Shown here one piece after another: positions 17,033-25,972 of a stretch of DNA of 64,000 nt. A program made the translations under genes and the position numbers. The notes under the pieces were generated by a model. That model saw nothing but the letters and a program-made list of their open reading frames with translations. It did no database searches and was not told the DNA's origin. Each line of letters opens with the position of its first letter. Positions within the stretch are counted from its first letter, which is position 1. Source of the stretch: Arthrobacter sp. QXT-31 (GTDB lineage: Bacteria; Actinomycetota; Actinomycetes; Actinomycetales; Micrococcaceae); assembly GCF_001969265.1 (NCBI RefSeq), contig NZ_CP019304.1:4030001-4094000 (forward strand). The letters are read 5' to 3'.

Positions 17033-17092
17033 GGCGAGGTTCCCGGTTTTCCGCAGCTGCCGGGAAACGGAAGGTCACAGTCCCGGCGTCGG

Positions 17093-18133
17093 TTAGAGCT
17101 TTACCTTCACAGTCTCCCACGCCCCGCGCACGGCGTCATGCTCTGTGGACTCCTCGCCGAACAGTTCCCTCGCCGTTGCCGCGGTGGCTTTGGCGAACGC
17201 AGTGAAGGTGCTGTTGGGGCTGAGCAAGCCGCCGGTCAGGGTCTCGTACCAGATCTGCCCCGGAGCTTCCCAGGCATTCCCGCCCAAGGTCTGGGCGACG
17301 AGGCAGAACGCCCGGTTCGGAATGCCGGAGTTGATGTGGACCCCGCCGTTGTCCGCCCGCGTGCGGACATAGGAGTCCATGGAGTCCGGCTGCGGGTCCT
17401 TGCCCAGGATGTCGTCGTCGTACGCGGTTCCCGGTGCCTTCATCGAACGCAGGGCGGACCCCTGGACCTGCGGTGTGAACAGGCCCTCGCCAATCAGCCA
17501 GGAGGCCTCGGCGGCGGTCTGCTTCCGGGAATACTGCTCCACGAGCGCGCCGAAGACGTCGGAGACGGACTCGTTGATGGCCCCGGCCTGGTTGCGGTAG
17601 GCGAGCCCGGCAGAAAACTGCGTCACACCATGGGCCAGTTCATGGCCGATAACGCTGAGCGAGCGGGTGAACCGCTGGAAGACCTCGCCGTCGCCGTCGC
17701 CAAACACCATCTGCTGGCCGTCCCAGAAGGCGTTGTCATACATCCGGCCGAAGTGGACGGTGGCCTTCAGTGGCATTCCCTGCCCGTCGACGGAGTTGCG
17801 CCCGAACGCGTCGGCGTAGAGGCCGTGCGTGTGGCCCATGCCGTCATAGGCCTCATCGACCGCGGGATCACCGGTGGCCAGGTCGCCTTCCTTCCTGACA
17901 ACCTGCCCGGGCAGCGACTCACCGTACATCGCGTCAAAGATCGACCTGTTAACCGGGGCGGGCTGCAGTTGTCTGAAGCTGGCCGGAGCCGACGGCGCCG
18001 CCGTGCGGGCCGCGTGCACGGCGCCAACGTGGTGCAGGGCCTCCTTGGCCGCCCGGGCAACAGCCGAGTACCGGGGGGACCCCTGGGTGGCCAGGCGGCG
18101 GAGGATGTACGGCGGAACAATTGAACAGATCAT
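17093..18133 (-). CDS. Protealysin-like M4 metallopeptidase
   Basis: Thermolysin-family zinc protease of 346 residues. The N-terminus MICSIVPPYILRRLA carries the PPY motif of the short protealysin-type propeptide and no secretion signal, so it is probably made as a cytosolic or non-classically exported proenzyme. The zinc site HELAH (residues 164-168) is followed by the third ligand in GAINESVSDVFGA. I chose ATG at 18133 because of the propeptide motif and the upstream GGGTGAG; a start at 18163 would add ten residues. It is followed by an emfourin-like inhibitor gene. Confidence 0.88.
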   Translation of the reverse strand: MICSIVPPYILRRLATQGSPRYSAVARAAKEALHHVGAVHAARTAAPSAPASFRQLQPAPVNRSIFDAMYGESLPGQVVRKEGDLATGDPAVDEAYDGMGHTHGLYADAFGRNSVDGQGMPLKATVHFGRMYDNAFWDGQQMVFGDGDGEVFQRFTRSLSVIGHELAHGVTQFSAGLAYRNQAGAINESVSDVFGALVEQYSRKQTAAEASWLIGEGLFTPQVQGSALRSMKAPGTAYDDDILGKDPQPDSMDSYVRTRADNGGVHINSGIPNRAFCLVAQTLGGNAWEAPGQIWYETLTGGLLSPNSTFTAFAKATAATARELFGEESTEHDAVRGAWETVKVKL

Positions 18134-18191
18134 GCGACTCACCCTATGGACGGCGTCTGACATTCTTCGTCAGGCGCACTGGGCATGCACG

Positions 18192-18226
18192 AAACCCCCG
18201 CCGCTTTCAGTCAGCGGCGGGGGTTT
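18192..18226 (-). terminator. Terminator hairpin downstream of tRNA-Arg
   Basis: A perfect 14-bp stem (AAACCCCCGCCGCT / AGCGGCGGGGGTTT) has a 7-base loop and begins 7 bp beyond the tRNA 3' end. TTT closes the stem on both strands. Confidence 0.75.
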
Positions 18227-18232
18227 CTTCTG

Positions 18233-18305
18233 TGCCCTCGGTAGGATTCGAACCTACGGCCTTCTGCTCCGGAGGCAGACGCTCTATCCCCTGAGCTACG
18301 AGGGC
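18233..18305 (-). tRNA. tRNA-Arg (anticodon CCG)
   Basis: The 73-base cloverleaf on the minus strand has acceptor GCCCTCG/CGAGGGC with discriminator A, a D arm GCTC...GAGC, an anticodon stem TCTGC/GCAGA with loop CTCCGGA (anticodon CCG), and a T arm GTAGG-TTCGAAT-CCTAC. CCA is not encoded. It reads CGG, a common Arg codon in this genome. Confidence 0.95.
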
Positions 18306-18387
18306 ATTCAGGGATCCTGCCGTTCCCGGCCGGACGTCCTAGAGCTTAGCAGGAAGGTGGCCCGGAAAGGAAAACGGGATCTCCTAT

Positions 18388-19944
18388 CTAGTATCCCGCG
18401 AAGGAATCCACGTGGATACGGCGGGCGCCGGCATGCCGAGCGGCGCGCCGCAGCGAGCCGACGCTGGCGGGTGAACCCGAGATAAACACCCTCCGCTGGC
18501 CGATGTCCGGTACCAGCCGTTTCAGCGCGTGGCCGTCCAGCCGTGCCCCCGGGGCAAGCACGGCCCCGGCGTCCTCGATAAAGTCCGGCGGAACCGAACC
18601 GTCAGCGAGCCGGGCAACGACGCGGGCGCCCGAATCCTCCAGTTCCGCCGTGTAGGCGAGCTCCGAGGTGTTCCGGGCGAGGTACAGAAGAACCGTATCG
18701 CGCTCGCGGGCCACACCGTGGGAAAGGTGGGCCACATATGGCGTCACGCCGATGCCTGCGGCAATGAACAGGAGCGGGTCCGGTCCCTTTGGCAGCACGA
18801 AGTCTCCGGCGACGGTGGTGGCGGTGAGTTCGTCGCCGGGCTTGAGTGCAAGAAGCCTGCGCTTGGCAGCCGAAACCGGGTGTGCTGTGCCGACGCCGAT
18901 CTTCACGTGGGATGCCTCCGGGGAGCTGGTCAGGCTGAAGACGCGGCGCCGGCCGCGTCCGTCCGGCTTGGCATGTGGAAGATCCAGCTCCAGGTACTGT
19001 CCGGGTTCGTGGCGGAGCGGCCGGTGGGGGCGGAAGACGAATTCTGTGGTGCTCGGCGTGAGCGGGCGGGAGTGGCTGAAAAGCAGCCGGACGCTTCCAC
19101 GCTGGCCCACCAGGAATGCGAGCAGGTTGCCAACCAGCAAAGCCAGCTCGGGGGAGTTAGCCATAATGCCCAGGTTGAAGGGCGTCGCCAGCAGGACCGC
19201 CACGACGGCGGCCATCGCCAGCTGCTGCCAGCGCCGGGGCGGCAGGGTGAGCGGCTCGGTGAGCATGAAGCCGGCAAAAAACAGCACGGGACCCTGTGCC
19301 AGGGTTTGCCAGACGGCACTTCCGGGGCCGACGCCGGAAGGCACCTGCACCGCGGCCACGACGGCGATGGCCACCAGGACGAACACAGCGGCCATGAGCA
19401 TTTTCCGGGTCCGGTACAGCACCAGCAAGACGCCCGGAACCAGTAGCCACAGCATGGCCGGTGTGCCGGCCCACCATGTGGCGATGTTGAGGCCCGTGAG
19501 CCCGGTGATGAATGCCCCGGCAGCAGCAGGGTTGAACACATGGCGCCCGCGCCAGGCCAGGGCGTACTTGGAAGCTGACGCCAGGACACAGGCCAGGGCA
19601 ACCCCGCCCAGATCCATCGGCGCAAATGCAGGGCCGAGCTGGGTGGGCCAGAAGAGGAAGTAGAGCAGGAGGCCCGTAATCAGCGAGGATTCGCTGTGCG
19701 GCCGGACGCGGAACAGCGCTGCCAGGGCGCGGTTGGAAACGTACGTCAGCCCCAGGCAAAGGGCCAGGTGGGCCAGCATGTTGGGAATGCCGAACGTCAG
19801 CCAGCCGAGGGCGTCGAGGACGAGGCTGTAGACGGCCAGCACTGCAAGCACCAGCAGCACCAGCCGGTACATCGTGAAACGGCCAAGGTAGGCGTCCAGG
19901 GCGGTGCCGGGGGCGGTCTGCTGCCGGGAGGTGGTGGAACTCAT
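18388..19944 (-). CDS. RnfD/NqrB-like membrane protein fused to an FNR-type FAD/NAD(P) reductase
   Basis: 518-residue fusion. The N-terminal half (about residues 20-290) is polytopic with RnfD/NqrB-like marks: HVFNPAAAGAFITGL and FMLTEPLTLPPRRW. The C-terminal half is a ferredoxin-reductase-like module with a FAD motif (RRVFSLTSSPE), a nicotinamide-binding IAAGIGVTPYVAHL and a terminal VFISGSPASVGSL; there is no 2Fe-2S domain. The usual covalent-flavin motif of RnfD/NqrB (D-x-x-S/T-x-A-T) is not seen in the membrane part. The protein may carry electrons from cytosolic NAD(P)H across the membrane to flavins outside. ATG at 19944 overlaps the stop of the apbE gene (ATGA), and an FMN-binding lipoprotein gene lies upstream. 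Confidence 0.82.
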   Translation of the reverse strand: MSSTTSRQQTAPGTALDAYLGRFTMYRLVLLVLAVLAVYSLVLDALGWLTFGIPNMLAHLALCLGLTYVSNRALAALFRVRPHSESSLITGLLLYFLFWPTQLGPAFAPMDLGGVALACVLASASKYALAWRGRHVFNPAAAGAFITGLTGLNIATWWAGTPAMLWLLVPGVLLVLYRTRKMLMAAVFVLVAIAVVAAVQVPSGVGPGSAVWQTLAQGPVLFFAGFMLTEPLTLPPRRWQQLAMAAVVAVLLATPFNLGIMANSPELALLVGNLLAFLVGQRGSVRLLFSHSRPLTPSTTEFVFRPHRPLRHEPGQYLELDLPHAKPDGRGRRRVFSLTSSPEASHVKIGVGTAHPVSAAKRRLLALKPGDELTATTVAGDFVLPKGPDPLLFIAAGIGVTPYVAHLSHGVARERDTVLLYLARNTSELAYTAELEDSGARVVARLADGSVPPDFIEDAGAVLAPGARLDGHALKRLVPDIGQRRVFISGSPASVGSLRRAARHAGARRIHVDSFAGY

Positions 19945-20813
19945 GTGAACAGCGCTCCTTCGAATGCCGCGGAATACTCCGCGCTGCCGTTGGAAAATAC
20001 CTTGAGCCAGGAAAAGCGGAAGTGCTGTTCCAGGTCCGCGGCCGGAACCAGGAACAGGGCGGTGGCGAGGGCGTCCGCCTCCATGGCGCTGTCCGCCAGC
20101 GCCCACGTGGCCACGACAGTCCTGACCGGCGCCCCGGTGGTGCCGTCCAGGACGTGGTGGAGCCCGTCTCCCCAGGCCCGCCGGTTCGATGCCGAGGCGC
20201 AGAGCGCGCCCGATCCCAGCGGAACTGTTCCTATCGCCTTGGTGGCGTCATACGGATGCTCCAGGGCCACCTGCACCGGCTGCCGGCCGCCGTTCAGCAG
20301 GTCCCCGCTGGCATCAATGAAGAAGTCCGGAACCCCGTGGCTCCTCAGTTGCCCGGCGAGGAGGTCCACGAGCTGGCCTTTGCCGGCCGCTCCGATGTCC
20401 AGCACCACCGGAGCCGTGGTGGTCAGTGACGTGCCGTGCCATTCCAAAACGTCGTCCCACGCCGGCGGCGCGATGGCCGCTCCGTGCGGCCGGAGAGAGT
20501 ACTGCGGATCGTAGCCCAGCTGCTCAAGGCTTTTGCCGATGAGTGGAGTCATGGCGCCGCCGCTGAGCGAATAGAGCTGACGGTAAAGGGCAGCGAGTCC
20601 GGAGGCCTCGGCCGGCAACCCGTACTGCCCGGGGGCCACCGACACCCGGGTGACCAGCGAGTCCGCCCGGAACCTGGACCACGTGGAGTCGTAGCGCTCC
20701 ACTTCGGCCAACAGCCCGGCACGCAGCGCGGGGGCCACAGGGGCGGGCGTGGAAATTTCCCACCGGGTTCCGATTCCGTCAAACCCGAAGTTCTGCCAGC
20801 CCGGGTGCGGCAT
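19941..20813 (-). CDS. apbE: FAD:protein FMN transferase (ApbE)
   Basis: 290-residue flavin transferase that attaches FMN covalently to Ser/Thr of target proteins using FAD. Family marks are DIGAAGKGQLVDLLA (FAD site), FIDASGDLLNGG and the magnesium/active region SAMEADALATALFL near residue 240. No clear signal peptide is seen. It lies between the FMN-binding lipoprotein gene and the RnfD-reductase fusion gene on the same strand, overlapping the latter by four bases. The adjacent lipoprotein is its likely substrate. Confidence 0.9.
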   Translation of the reverse strand: MPHPGWQNFGFDGIGTRWEISTPAPVAPALRAGLLAEVERYDSTWSRFRADSLVTRVSVAPGQYGLPAEASGLAALYRQLYSLSGGAMTPLIGKSLEQLGYDPQYSLRPHGAAIAPPAWDDVLEWHGTSLTTTAPVVLDIGAAGKGQLVDLLAGQLRSHGVPDFFIDASGDLLNGGRQPVQVALEHPYDATKAIGTVPLGSGALCASASNRRAWGDGLHHVLDGTTGAPVRTVVATWALADSAMEADALATALFLVPAADLEQHFRFSWLKVFSNGSAEYSAAFEGALFT

Positions 20814-20861
20814 GCGCCCTCCTTTTGGCTCGGCGTCGTCGTGCAGGGATCCGGCGGGCCG

Positions 20862-21326
20862 CTAGAGTGCCTGCGTCTTGATCGCTTCGACAGCCTGGTT
20901 GAAGCCGCCGCTGGTCAGGGAGGAACCTGCCACCTTGGAGACCTTGATCTCATCCAGGCTCTTGCCCACCACCTGGTCGGCGATACCACCGGCGAACTGG
21001 CCCTGGAACTTACGGGTGTTGGGATTGGACGGGTGCTGGGTGATCTCCACCCCGGACACCGTGCCATTTGCCAGCGTCAGCTGAACGCCTACTGTCTCCG
21101 TGCCGTTGGGGGACGTGTAGTTGCCGTCTGCGCTGTAGGTCCCGTCCTTGTATTCCGCGGCGGAACCGGACCCGGTTGCGGATGACGGTGCCGACGAGGA
21201 CTGCGTTTCCTGCGGTGCTTCCTGTGCGGCGGGCTGCTGGGCGGACGGCGCGCAGCCGGCCACCGTTCCTGCGAGTGACAGACCTGCCATGCCGGCGAAT
21301 ACGGTCTTGCGGATTGAAGGCTTCAC
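20862..21326 (-). CDS. FMN-binding domain lipoprotein
   Basis: Predicted surface-anchored flavoprotein, 154 residues from the GTG at 21326. The signal peptide KPSIRKTVFAGMAGLSLAG ends in lipobox VAGC. A Ser/Gln/Ala-rich linker follows, then an FMN_bind domain from about residue 58 (DGTYSADGNYTSPNGTE) to the end. Its likely flavinylation segment is VAGSSLTSGGF, close to the S-G-A-T/S-x-T-S pattern but with Ser where Thr is usual. An upstream GTG at 21353 would add nine residues and has no ribosome site. It leads the operon with apbE and the RnfD-reductase gene. Confidence 0.85.
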   Translation of the reverse strand: MKPSIRKTVFAGMAGLSLAGTVAGCAPSAQQPAAQEAPQETQSSSAPSSATGSGSAAEYKDGTYSADGNYTSPNGTETVGVQLTLANGTVSGVEITQHPSNPNTRKFQGQFAGGIADQVVGKSLDEIKVSKVAGSSLTSGGFNQAVEAIKTQAL

Positions 21327-21374
21327 TGTGGTCTCTTTTCGTGGTGCTGGCACTGACAGGGACAGGGTTGATAT

Positions 21375-21387
21375 TTCAACATTTGAA
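21375..21387. promoter_or_regulatory. Inverted repeat TTCAA-CAT-TTGAA upstream of the flavin cassette
   Basis: Five-base arms around CAT, in an AT-rich patch between the flavin cassette (leftward) and argS (rightward). On the minus strand it falls between a weak -35 (TTTACT) and an AT-rich -10-like stretch, so it may be an operator. Its CAACATTTGAA part recurs at 45267-45277. Confidence 0.35.
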
Positions 21388-21497
21388 GAGCTGAGTAAAG
21401 GCTAAGTGCCTTTCCTGTGAATTCCCCCTCTGTTTGCTGTGACGCTGAGGGGGCCCGGGTCCCCCTGCCGGATTCCGCGCCATGACGGGCTCCCCGG

Positions 21498-21503
21498 TAG
21501 GCT
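21498..21503 (+). promoter_or_regulatory. -10 box TAGGCT of argS (predicted leaderless)
   Basis: TAGGCT is followed by AGGAGT and then the GTG at 21510. AGGAG is too close to the start for a normal ribosome site. Confidence 0.5.
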
Positions 21504-21509
21504 AGGAGT

Positions 21510-23159
21510 GTGACTCCCGAAGAACTCTCCCTCGCAATATCCGCCTGCCTGAAAGACGCCGTTGCCGCCGGTGACATTGCCCTTGACGAGGCGGCAATAC
21601 CGGACTCCGTCCTGGTGGAGCGACCGAAGAACCGGGAGCACGGCGACTGGGCGACCAACATCGCCCTGCAGCTGGCCAAGAAGGCCGGCACCAACCCGCG
21701 CGAATTCGCCACGCTGCTCAGCTCGCGGCTCAAGGACATCAACGGCGTCGACGGCGTGGAAATCGCCGGTCCAGGCTTCCTTAACATCACCGTTGACGCT
21801 GCCGCAGCCGGTGCGCTTGCCAAGGCCATCGTCGAGGCCGGCAAGGAGTACGGCACCAACAGCGCGCTCGCCGGCCACACGGTGAACATGGAGTTTGTGT
21901 CCGCCAACCCCACCGGCCCGCTGCACATCGGCCACACCCGCTGGGCGGCCCTGGGCGACTCGATAGCCAGGGTGCTGCGCGCCTCGGGTGCCGACGTCAC
22001 CGCCGAGTACTACATCAACGACGCCGGCTCCCAGATGAACGTGTTCGCCAACTCGGTGCTGGCCCGCCTGCACGGCCGAGACGTGCCTGAGGGCGGCTAC
22101 CCGGGCGAATACATCCGCGACCTCGGCCACGAGGTCCTGACCCGGCACCCGGACATCCGCGAACTGACCGATGCCGCAGCACTGCCCGTGATCCGGGCCG
22201 CTGCCTACGAGGCGCAGCTCAAGGACATCAAGGACACCCTGGCGGACTTCGGCGTCTCCTTCGACGTGTTCTTCTCCGAGCAGGAACTGCACGACGCCGG
22301 TGCGATCGAAAGTGCCGTTGCCCGCCTTCGCGAGCAGGGCCACGTGTTCGACGACGGCGGTGCCGTCTGGCTCCGCACCACCGACTTCGGTGACGACAAG
22401 GACCGCGTCATGATCCGCGCGAACGGCGAGCCGACGTACTTCGCCGCCGACGCCGCCTACTACCTCTCCAAGAAGGACCGCGGCTACACCGAAAAGATCT
22501 ACCTCCTGGGAGCCGACCACCACGGCTACATCAACCGGCTCAAGGCCATCGCGGCCGCGGCCGGGGACGACCCCGAGGTCAACATCGAGGTCCTGATCGG
22601 CCAGCTGGTCTCCGTCAACGGCGCCAAGCTCTCCAAGCGGGCGGGCAACATCATCGAGCTCAAGGACCTGATCTCGTGGCTGGGCACGGACGCGGTGCGC
22701 TACTCGCTGGCACGCTTCCCGGCTGATTCGCCGCTCACCCTGGACCCCGAGTTGCTCAAGAAGCACTCCAACGAGAACCCCGTATTCTACGTGCAGTACG
22801 CCCACGCACGCTCCCGCGGAGCCGCCCGCAACGCCGTGGCTGCCGGTGTGGACCGGAGCGCTTTCGATGCCTCCCTGCTGGACCACGCTACGGAAAACGA
22901 ACTGCTCTCCTACCTCGGCAGCTACCCCTCGGTGGTGGCCAAGGCTGCCGAACTCCGCGAGCCGCACCGGGTGGCGCGCCACCTTGAGCTCATCGCCGGT
23001 GCGTACCACCGCTGGTACGACGCCTGCCGGATCGCGCCCATGGGCGACGAGTCGGTTACCGATACCAACCGCACCAGGCTCTGGCTCAACGACGCCACCA
23101 GCCAGGTGCTCGCCAACGGGCTCGAACTGCTGGGCGTCTCGGCGCCGGAACGGATGTGA
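21510..23159 (+). CDS. argS: Arginyl-tRNA synthetase
   Basis: Class Ia synthetase (549 residues) charging tRNA-Arg. It has the N-terminal Add-1 domain (residues about 1-100), the HIGH motif in GPLHIGHTRW (from about residue 136), the KMSKS equivalent in GAKLSKRAGN and a C-terminal DALR anticodon-binding domain from about residue 430 (VQYAHARSRG...). The GTG start fits the family N-terminus. Its stop overlaps lysA by four bases (GTGA), and it opens the argS-lysA-hom-thrC-thrB operon. Confidence 0.95.
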   Translation: MTPEELSLAISACLKDAVAAGDIALDEAAIPDSVLVERPKNREHGDWATNIALQLAKKAGTNPREFATLLSSRLKDINGVDGVEIAGPGFLNITVDAAAAGALAKAIVEAGKEYGTNSALAGHTVNMEFVSANPTGPLHIGHTRWAALGDSIARVLRASGADVTAEYYINDAGSQMNVFANSVLARLHGRDVPEGGYPGEYIRDLGHEVLTRHPDIRELTDAAALPVIRAAAYEAQLKDIKDTLADFGVSFDVFFSEQELHDAGAIESAVARLREQGHVFDDGGAVWLRTTDFGDDKDRVMIRANGEPTYFAADAAYYLSKKDRGYTEKIYLLGADHHGYINRLKAIAAAAGDDPEVNIEVLIGQLVSVNGAKLSKRAGNIIELKDLISWLGTDAVRYSLARFPADSPLTLDPELLKKHSNENPVFYVQYAHARSRGAARNAVAAGVDRSAFDASLLDHATENELLSYLGSYPSVVAKAAELREPHRVARHLELIAGAYHRWYDACRIAPMGDESVTDTNRTRLWLNDATSQVLANGLELLGVSAPERM

Positions 23160-24643
23160 TCAGGTTGGAAAGCACCAACACCGCCTCGCCGCTGGCTCCG
23201 GAGTGGCTCGCCGTCCCCGCCGACCTCAACGCCCTCCATACTCCGGTGTGGGCCGGCGGGGTGGAACGGAACGCGGGCGGCGAACTTGCCATTGACGGCA
23301 TCCCGGTCAGCAGCCTCAAGGAGCAGTTCGGAACGCCCCTGTTCGTCATGAGCGAATCGGACTTCCGCGCCCGTGCCCGCGCCTTCAAGGATGCCTTCGA
23401 TGAGGCTTTCGCCGACATCTGCGGGGGAGTGGACGTCTACTACGCGGGCAAGTCCTTCCTCTGCACCGCAGTCGCGACGTGGGTGGCCGAAGAAGGGTTG
23501 CGGCTGGACACCTGTTCCGGCGGCGAGCTCGCGGTGGCGGCCCGCGCCGGCATCGACGGTGCCAGCCTTTCGCTGCACGGCAACAACAAGTCCGACGCCG
23601 AGATCAGCCGGGCGCTGGACATGGACCTCGGCCGCATCGTGGTGGACAGCCTGGACGAGCTGGAGCGTGTGGCCAAAATCGCCTCCGGCCACGGCGCCAA
23701 AGCCAAGGTCATGCTGCGGCTGACGCCCGGCGTGCACGCCCACACCCACGAGTTCATCGCCACCGCCCACGAGGACCAGAAGTTCGGCCTCTCCATGGCC
23801 GGGGATTCCACCGACGAGGCAGGCCTGTCGGCCGCAGAAGAAGCCGTCGCCGCGGCAACGTCGTATGACAGCGTGGAACTGCTGGGCCTGCACTGCCACA
23901 TCGGCTCGCAGATCTTCGAGCCGGACGGCTTTGCCCTCGCCGCGCAGAAGCTGCTGACGTTCCTGGCCGCAATGCAGGCGAAGTACTCCATCACCCTGCC
24001 CGAGCTCGACCTCGGCGGCGGGTACGGCATCGCCTACACCCCGGTGGACACGCCCCGCCCGGCAGCCGACATCGCGCAGGCGATGGCCGCCGTCGTCCGT
24101 TCCAAGTGCGCCGAACTGGGGATCACCGCACCCCGGATTTCCATCGAGCCCGGGCGTGCGATCGTCGGCAGCAGCACCTTCACGCTGTACGAGGTGGGCA
24201 CGCTGAAAACCGTCCGCGTTGATGCCCCGGCCGCCGGCGACGGCGGAACTGGTGAAAATACGGCTGAAAACGTTACGCACCCGCGCCGCTATGTTTCAGT
24301 GGACGGCGGCATGAGCGACAACGCCCGTCCGGTGCTGTACGACGCGGATTATTCGGCCATTCTCGCCTCGCGGACCTCCGCGGCGGCCCCGCAGCTGTCC
24401 CGCGTAGTGGGCAAACATTGCGAGAGCGGAGACATAGTTGTTAGAGATGTATATCTGCCCGAGGACGTGGCAGCCGGTGATCTGCTCGCTGTACCGGGGA
24501 CCGGCGCCTACTGCTGGGCCCTGTCAAGCAACTACAACTATCTGGCCCGGCCGGGCGTTGTCGCTGTGCGCGACGGATCTCCCCGGCTGATTGTCCGCGG
24601 GGAAACCGAAGAAGATCTGCTGAACCGCGACATGGGAGCCTGA
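23156..24643 (+). CDS. lysA: Diaminopimelate decarboxylase
   Basis: Converts meso-diaminopimelate to L-lysine, the last step of lysine synthesis. This 495-residue fold-type III PLP enzyme has the cofactor lysine in DVYYAGKSFLC (near residue 105), the phosphate-binding GGGYGIAY, HIGSQIF, and the second active-site segment with CESGDIVV. A long N-terminal extension (~40 residues) before the barrel is common in actinobacterial LysA. GTG start at 23156 overlaps the argS stop; hom follows with no gap. Confidence 0.94.
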   Translation: MIRLESTNTASPLAPEWLAVPADLNALHTPVWAGGVERNAGGELAIDGIPVSSLKEQFGTPLFVMSESDFRARARAFKDAFDEAFADICGGVDVYYAGKSFLCTAVATWVAEEGLRLDTCSGGELAVAARAGIDGASLSLHGNNKSDAEISRALDMDLGRIVVDSLDELERVAKIASGHGAKAKVMLRLTPGVHAHTHEFIATAHEDQKFGLSMAGDSTDEAGLSAAEEAVAAATSYDSVELLGLHCHIGSQIFEPDGFALAAQKLLTFLAAMQAKYSITLPELDLGGGYGIAYTPVDTPRPAADIAQAMAAVVRSKCAELGITAPRISIEPGRAIVGSSTFTLYEVGTLKTVRVDAPAAGDGGTGENTAENVTHPRRYVSVDGGMSDNARPVLYDADYSAILASRTSAAAPQLSRVVGKHCESGDIVVRDVYLPEDVAAGDLLAVPGTGAYCWALSSNYNYLARPGVVAVRDGSPRLIVRGETEEDLLNRDMGA

Positions 24644-25972
24644 ATGACCGAATTGCGAACCCTGAAAGTGGCCCTGCTGGGCTGTGGCAACGTCGGGGCT
24701 CAGGTGGCGCGGATTCTGATTGACGACGCCGGTACCCTGGCGCCGCGCACCGGCGCCCGCCTGGAACTGGCCGGCATCGCCGTGCGGAACCTCGACGCGG
24801 AACGCGAGGTCGATCTCCCTCGCGACCTGTTCACCACCGACGGTGAAACCCTGGTCAAGGACGCCGACCTCGTGATCGAGCTGATGGGCGGCATCGAGCC
24901 TGCCCGCTCGCTGATCCTGTCCGCCATCCAGAACGGCGCCAGCGTCGTCACCGGCAACAAGGCCCTGCTGGCAGCCGACGGCCCGGCACTCTACGAAGAG
25001 GCGGACAAGGCCGGCGTCGAGCTGTCCTACGAAGCCGCCGTGGCAGGGGCCATCCCCATCCTGCGGCCCATCCGCGACAGCCTGTCCGGTGACCGCATCA
25101 CCCGCGTGCTGGGCATCGTCAACGGCACCACCAACTTCATCCTGGACCAGATGGACTCCACCGGCGCGCAATTCGCCGACGCACTCGCCGAGGCACAGCG
25201 GCTCGGTTACGCCGAAGCTGATCCGACGGCCGACGTCGAGGGCCACGACGCCGCCGCCAAGGCCGCCATCCTGGCGTCCCTGTCCTTCCACACCCGCTTC
25301 GACCTGGAGAACGTCTACTGCGAGGGCATCACCCGCGTCAGCGCCGCCGACATCGCCGCCGCGAAGGACGCCGGCTTCGTCATCAAGCTGCTGGCCATCG
25401 CGGAAAAGCTCGCCGCCACCGGCACGGAAACAGGGGGCAACGAGGGCGTCTCCGTGCGTGTCCATCCCACGCTGCTTCCGCGCGAACACCCGCTCGCAGC
25501 CGTCCGCGGTGCATTCAACGCCGTCTTCGTCGAGGCCGAGAACGCCGGCGAGCTGATGTTCTACGGCCAGGGCGCCGGGGGAACCCCGACGGCGTCTGCC
25601 GTGCTGGGTGACCTCGTGTCCGCGGCCCGCCGCATTGTCCTGGGCGGACCGGGACGCATCGAGTCCACCACCGGCCACGTTCCGGCGCTGCCCATCGATG
25701 CCGCGACCACCAGCTATTACATCGGCCTGGACGTTGCCGACCAGCCCGGCGTGCTGGCGAAGATCGCCCAGCTGTTCGCCGAGCACGGCGTCTCGATCGA
25801 ACTCATGCGCCAGACCATCCACCGCGATGCCGACTCCAACGTGGAATCGGCCGAGCTGCGGATCGTTACGCACCGCGCAAGCGAGGCTGCACTGGCAGCA
25901 ACCGTCGAGGCCGTGAAGGGCCTGGACGTGATCAATTCAGTTACATCCGTACTGCGGGTAGAAGGAGCTTAA
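24644..25972 (+). CDS. hom: Homoserine dehydrogenase
   Basis: Reduces aspartate semialdehyde to homoserine for threonine and methionine. The 442-residue protein has an N-terminal NAD(P)-binding domain (VALLGCGNVGAQVARIL, residues about 7-23), the catalytic domain with GTTNFILDQM and EADPTADVEGHDAAAKAAIL, and a C-terminal ACT domain (about 357-435) that usually mediates threonine feedback inhibition. ATG directly abuts the lysA stop, and thrC follows immediately. Confidence 0.95.
   Translation: MTELRTLKVALLGCGNVGAQVARILIDDAGTLAPRTGARLELAGIAVRNLDAEREVDLPRDLFTTDGETLVKDADLVIELMGGIEPARSLILSAIQNGASVVTGNKALLAADGPALYEEADKAGVELSYEAAVAGAIPILRPIRDSLSGDRITRVLGIVNGTTNFILDQMDSTGAQFADALAEAQRLGYAEADPTADVEGHDAAAKAAILASLSFHTRFDLENVYCEGITRVSAADIAAAKDAGFVIKLLAIAEKLAATGTETGGNEGVSVRVHPTLLPREHPLAAVRGAFNAVFVEAENAGELMFYGQGAGGTPTASAVLGDLVSAARRIVLGGPGRIESTTGHVPALPIDAATTSYYIGLDVADQPGVLAKIAQLFAEHGVSIELMRQTIHRDADSNVESAELRIVTHRASEAALAATVEAVKGLDVINSVTSVLRVEGA

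Noticed and set aside
18233..18305. Integration site at tRNA-Arg
   Set aside because: No integrase gene or direct repeat of the tRNA 3' end was seen nearby, so there is no sign of an integrated element.
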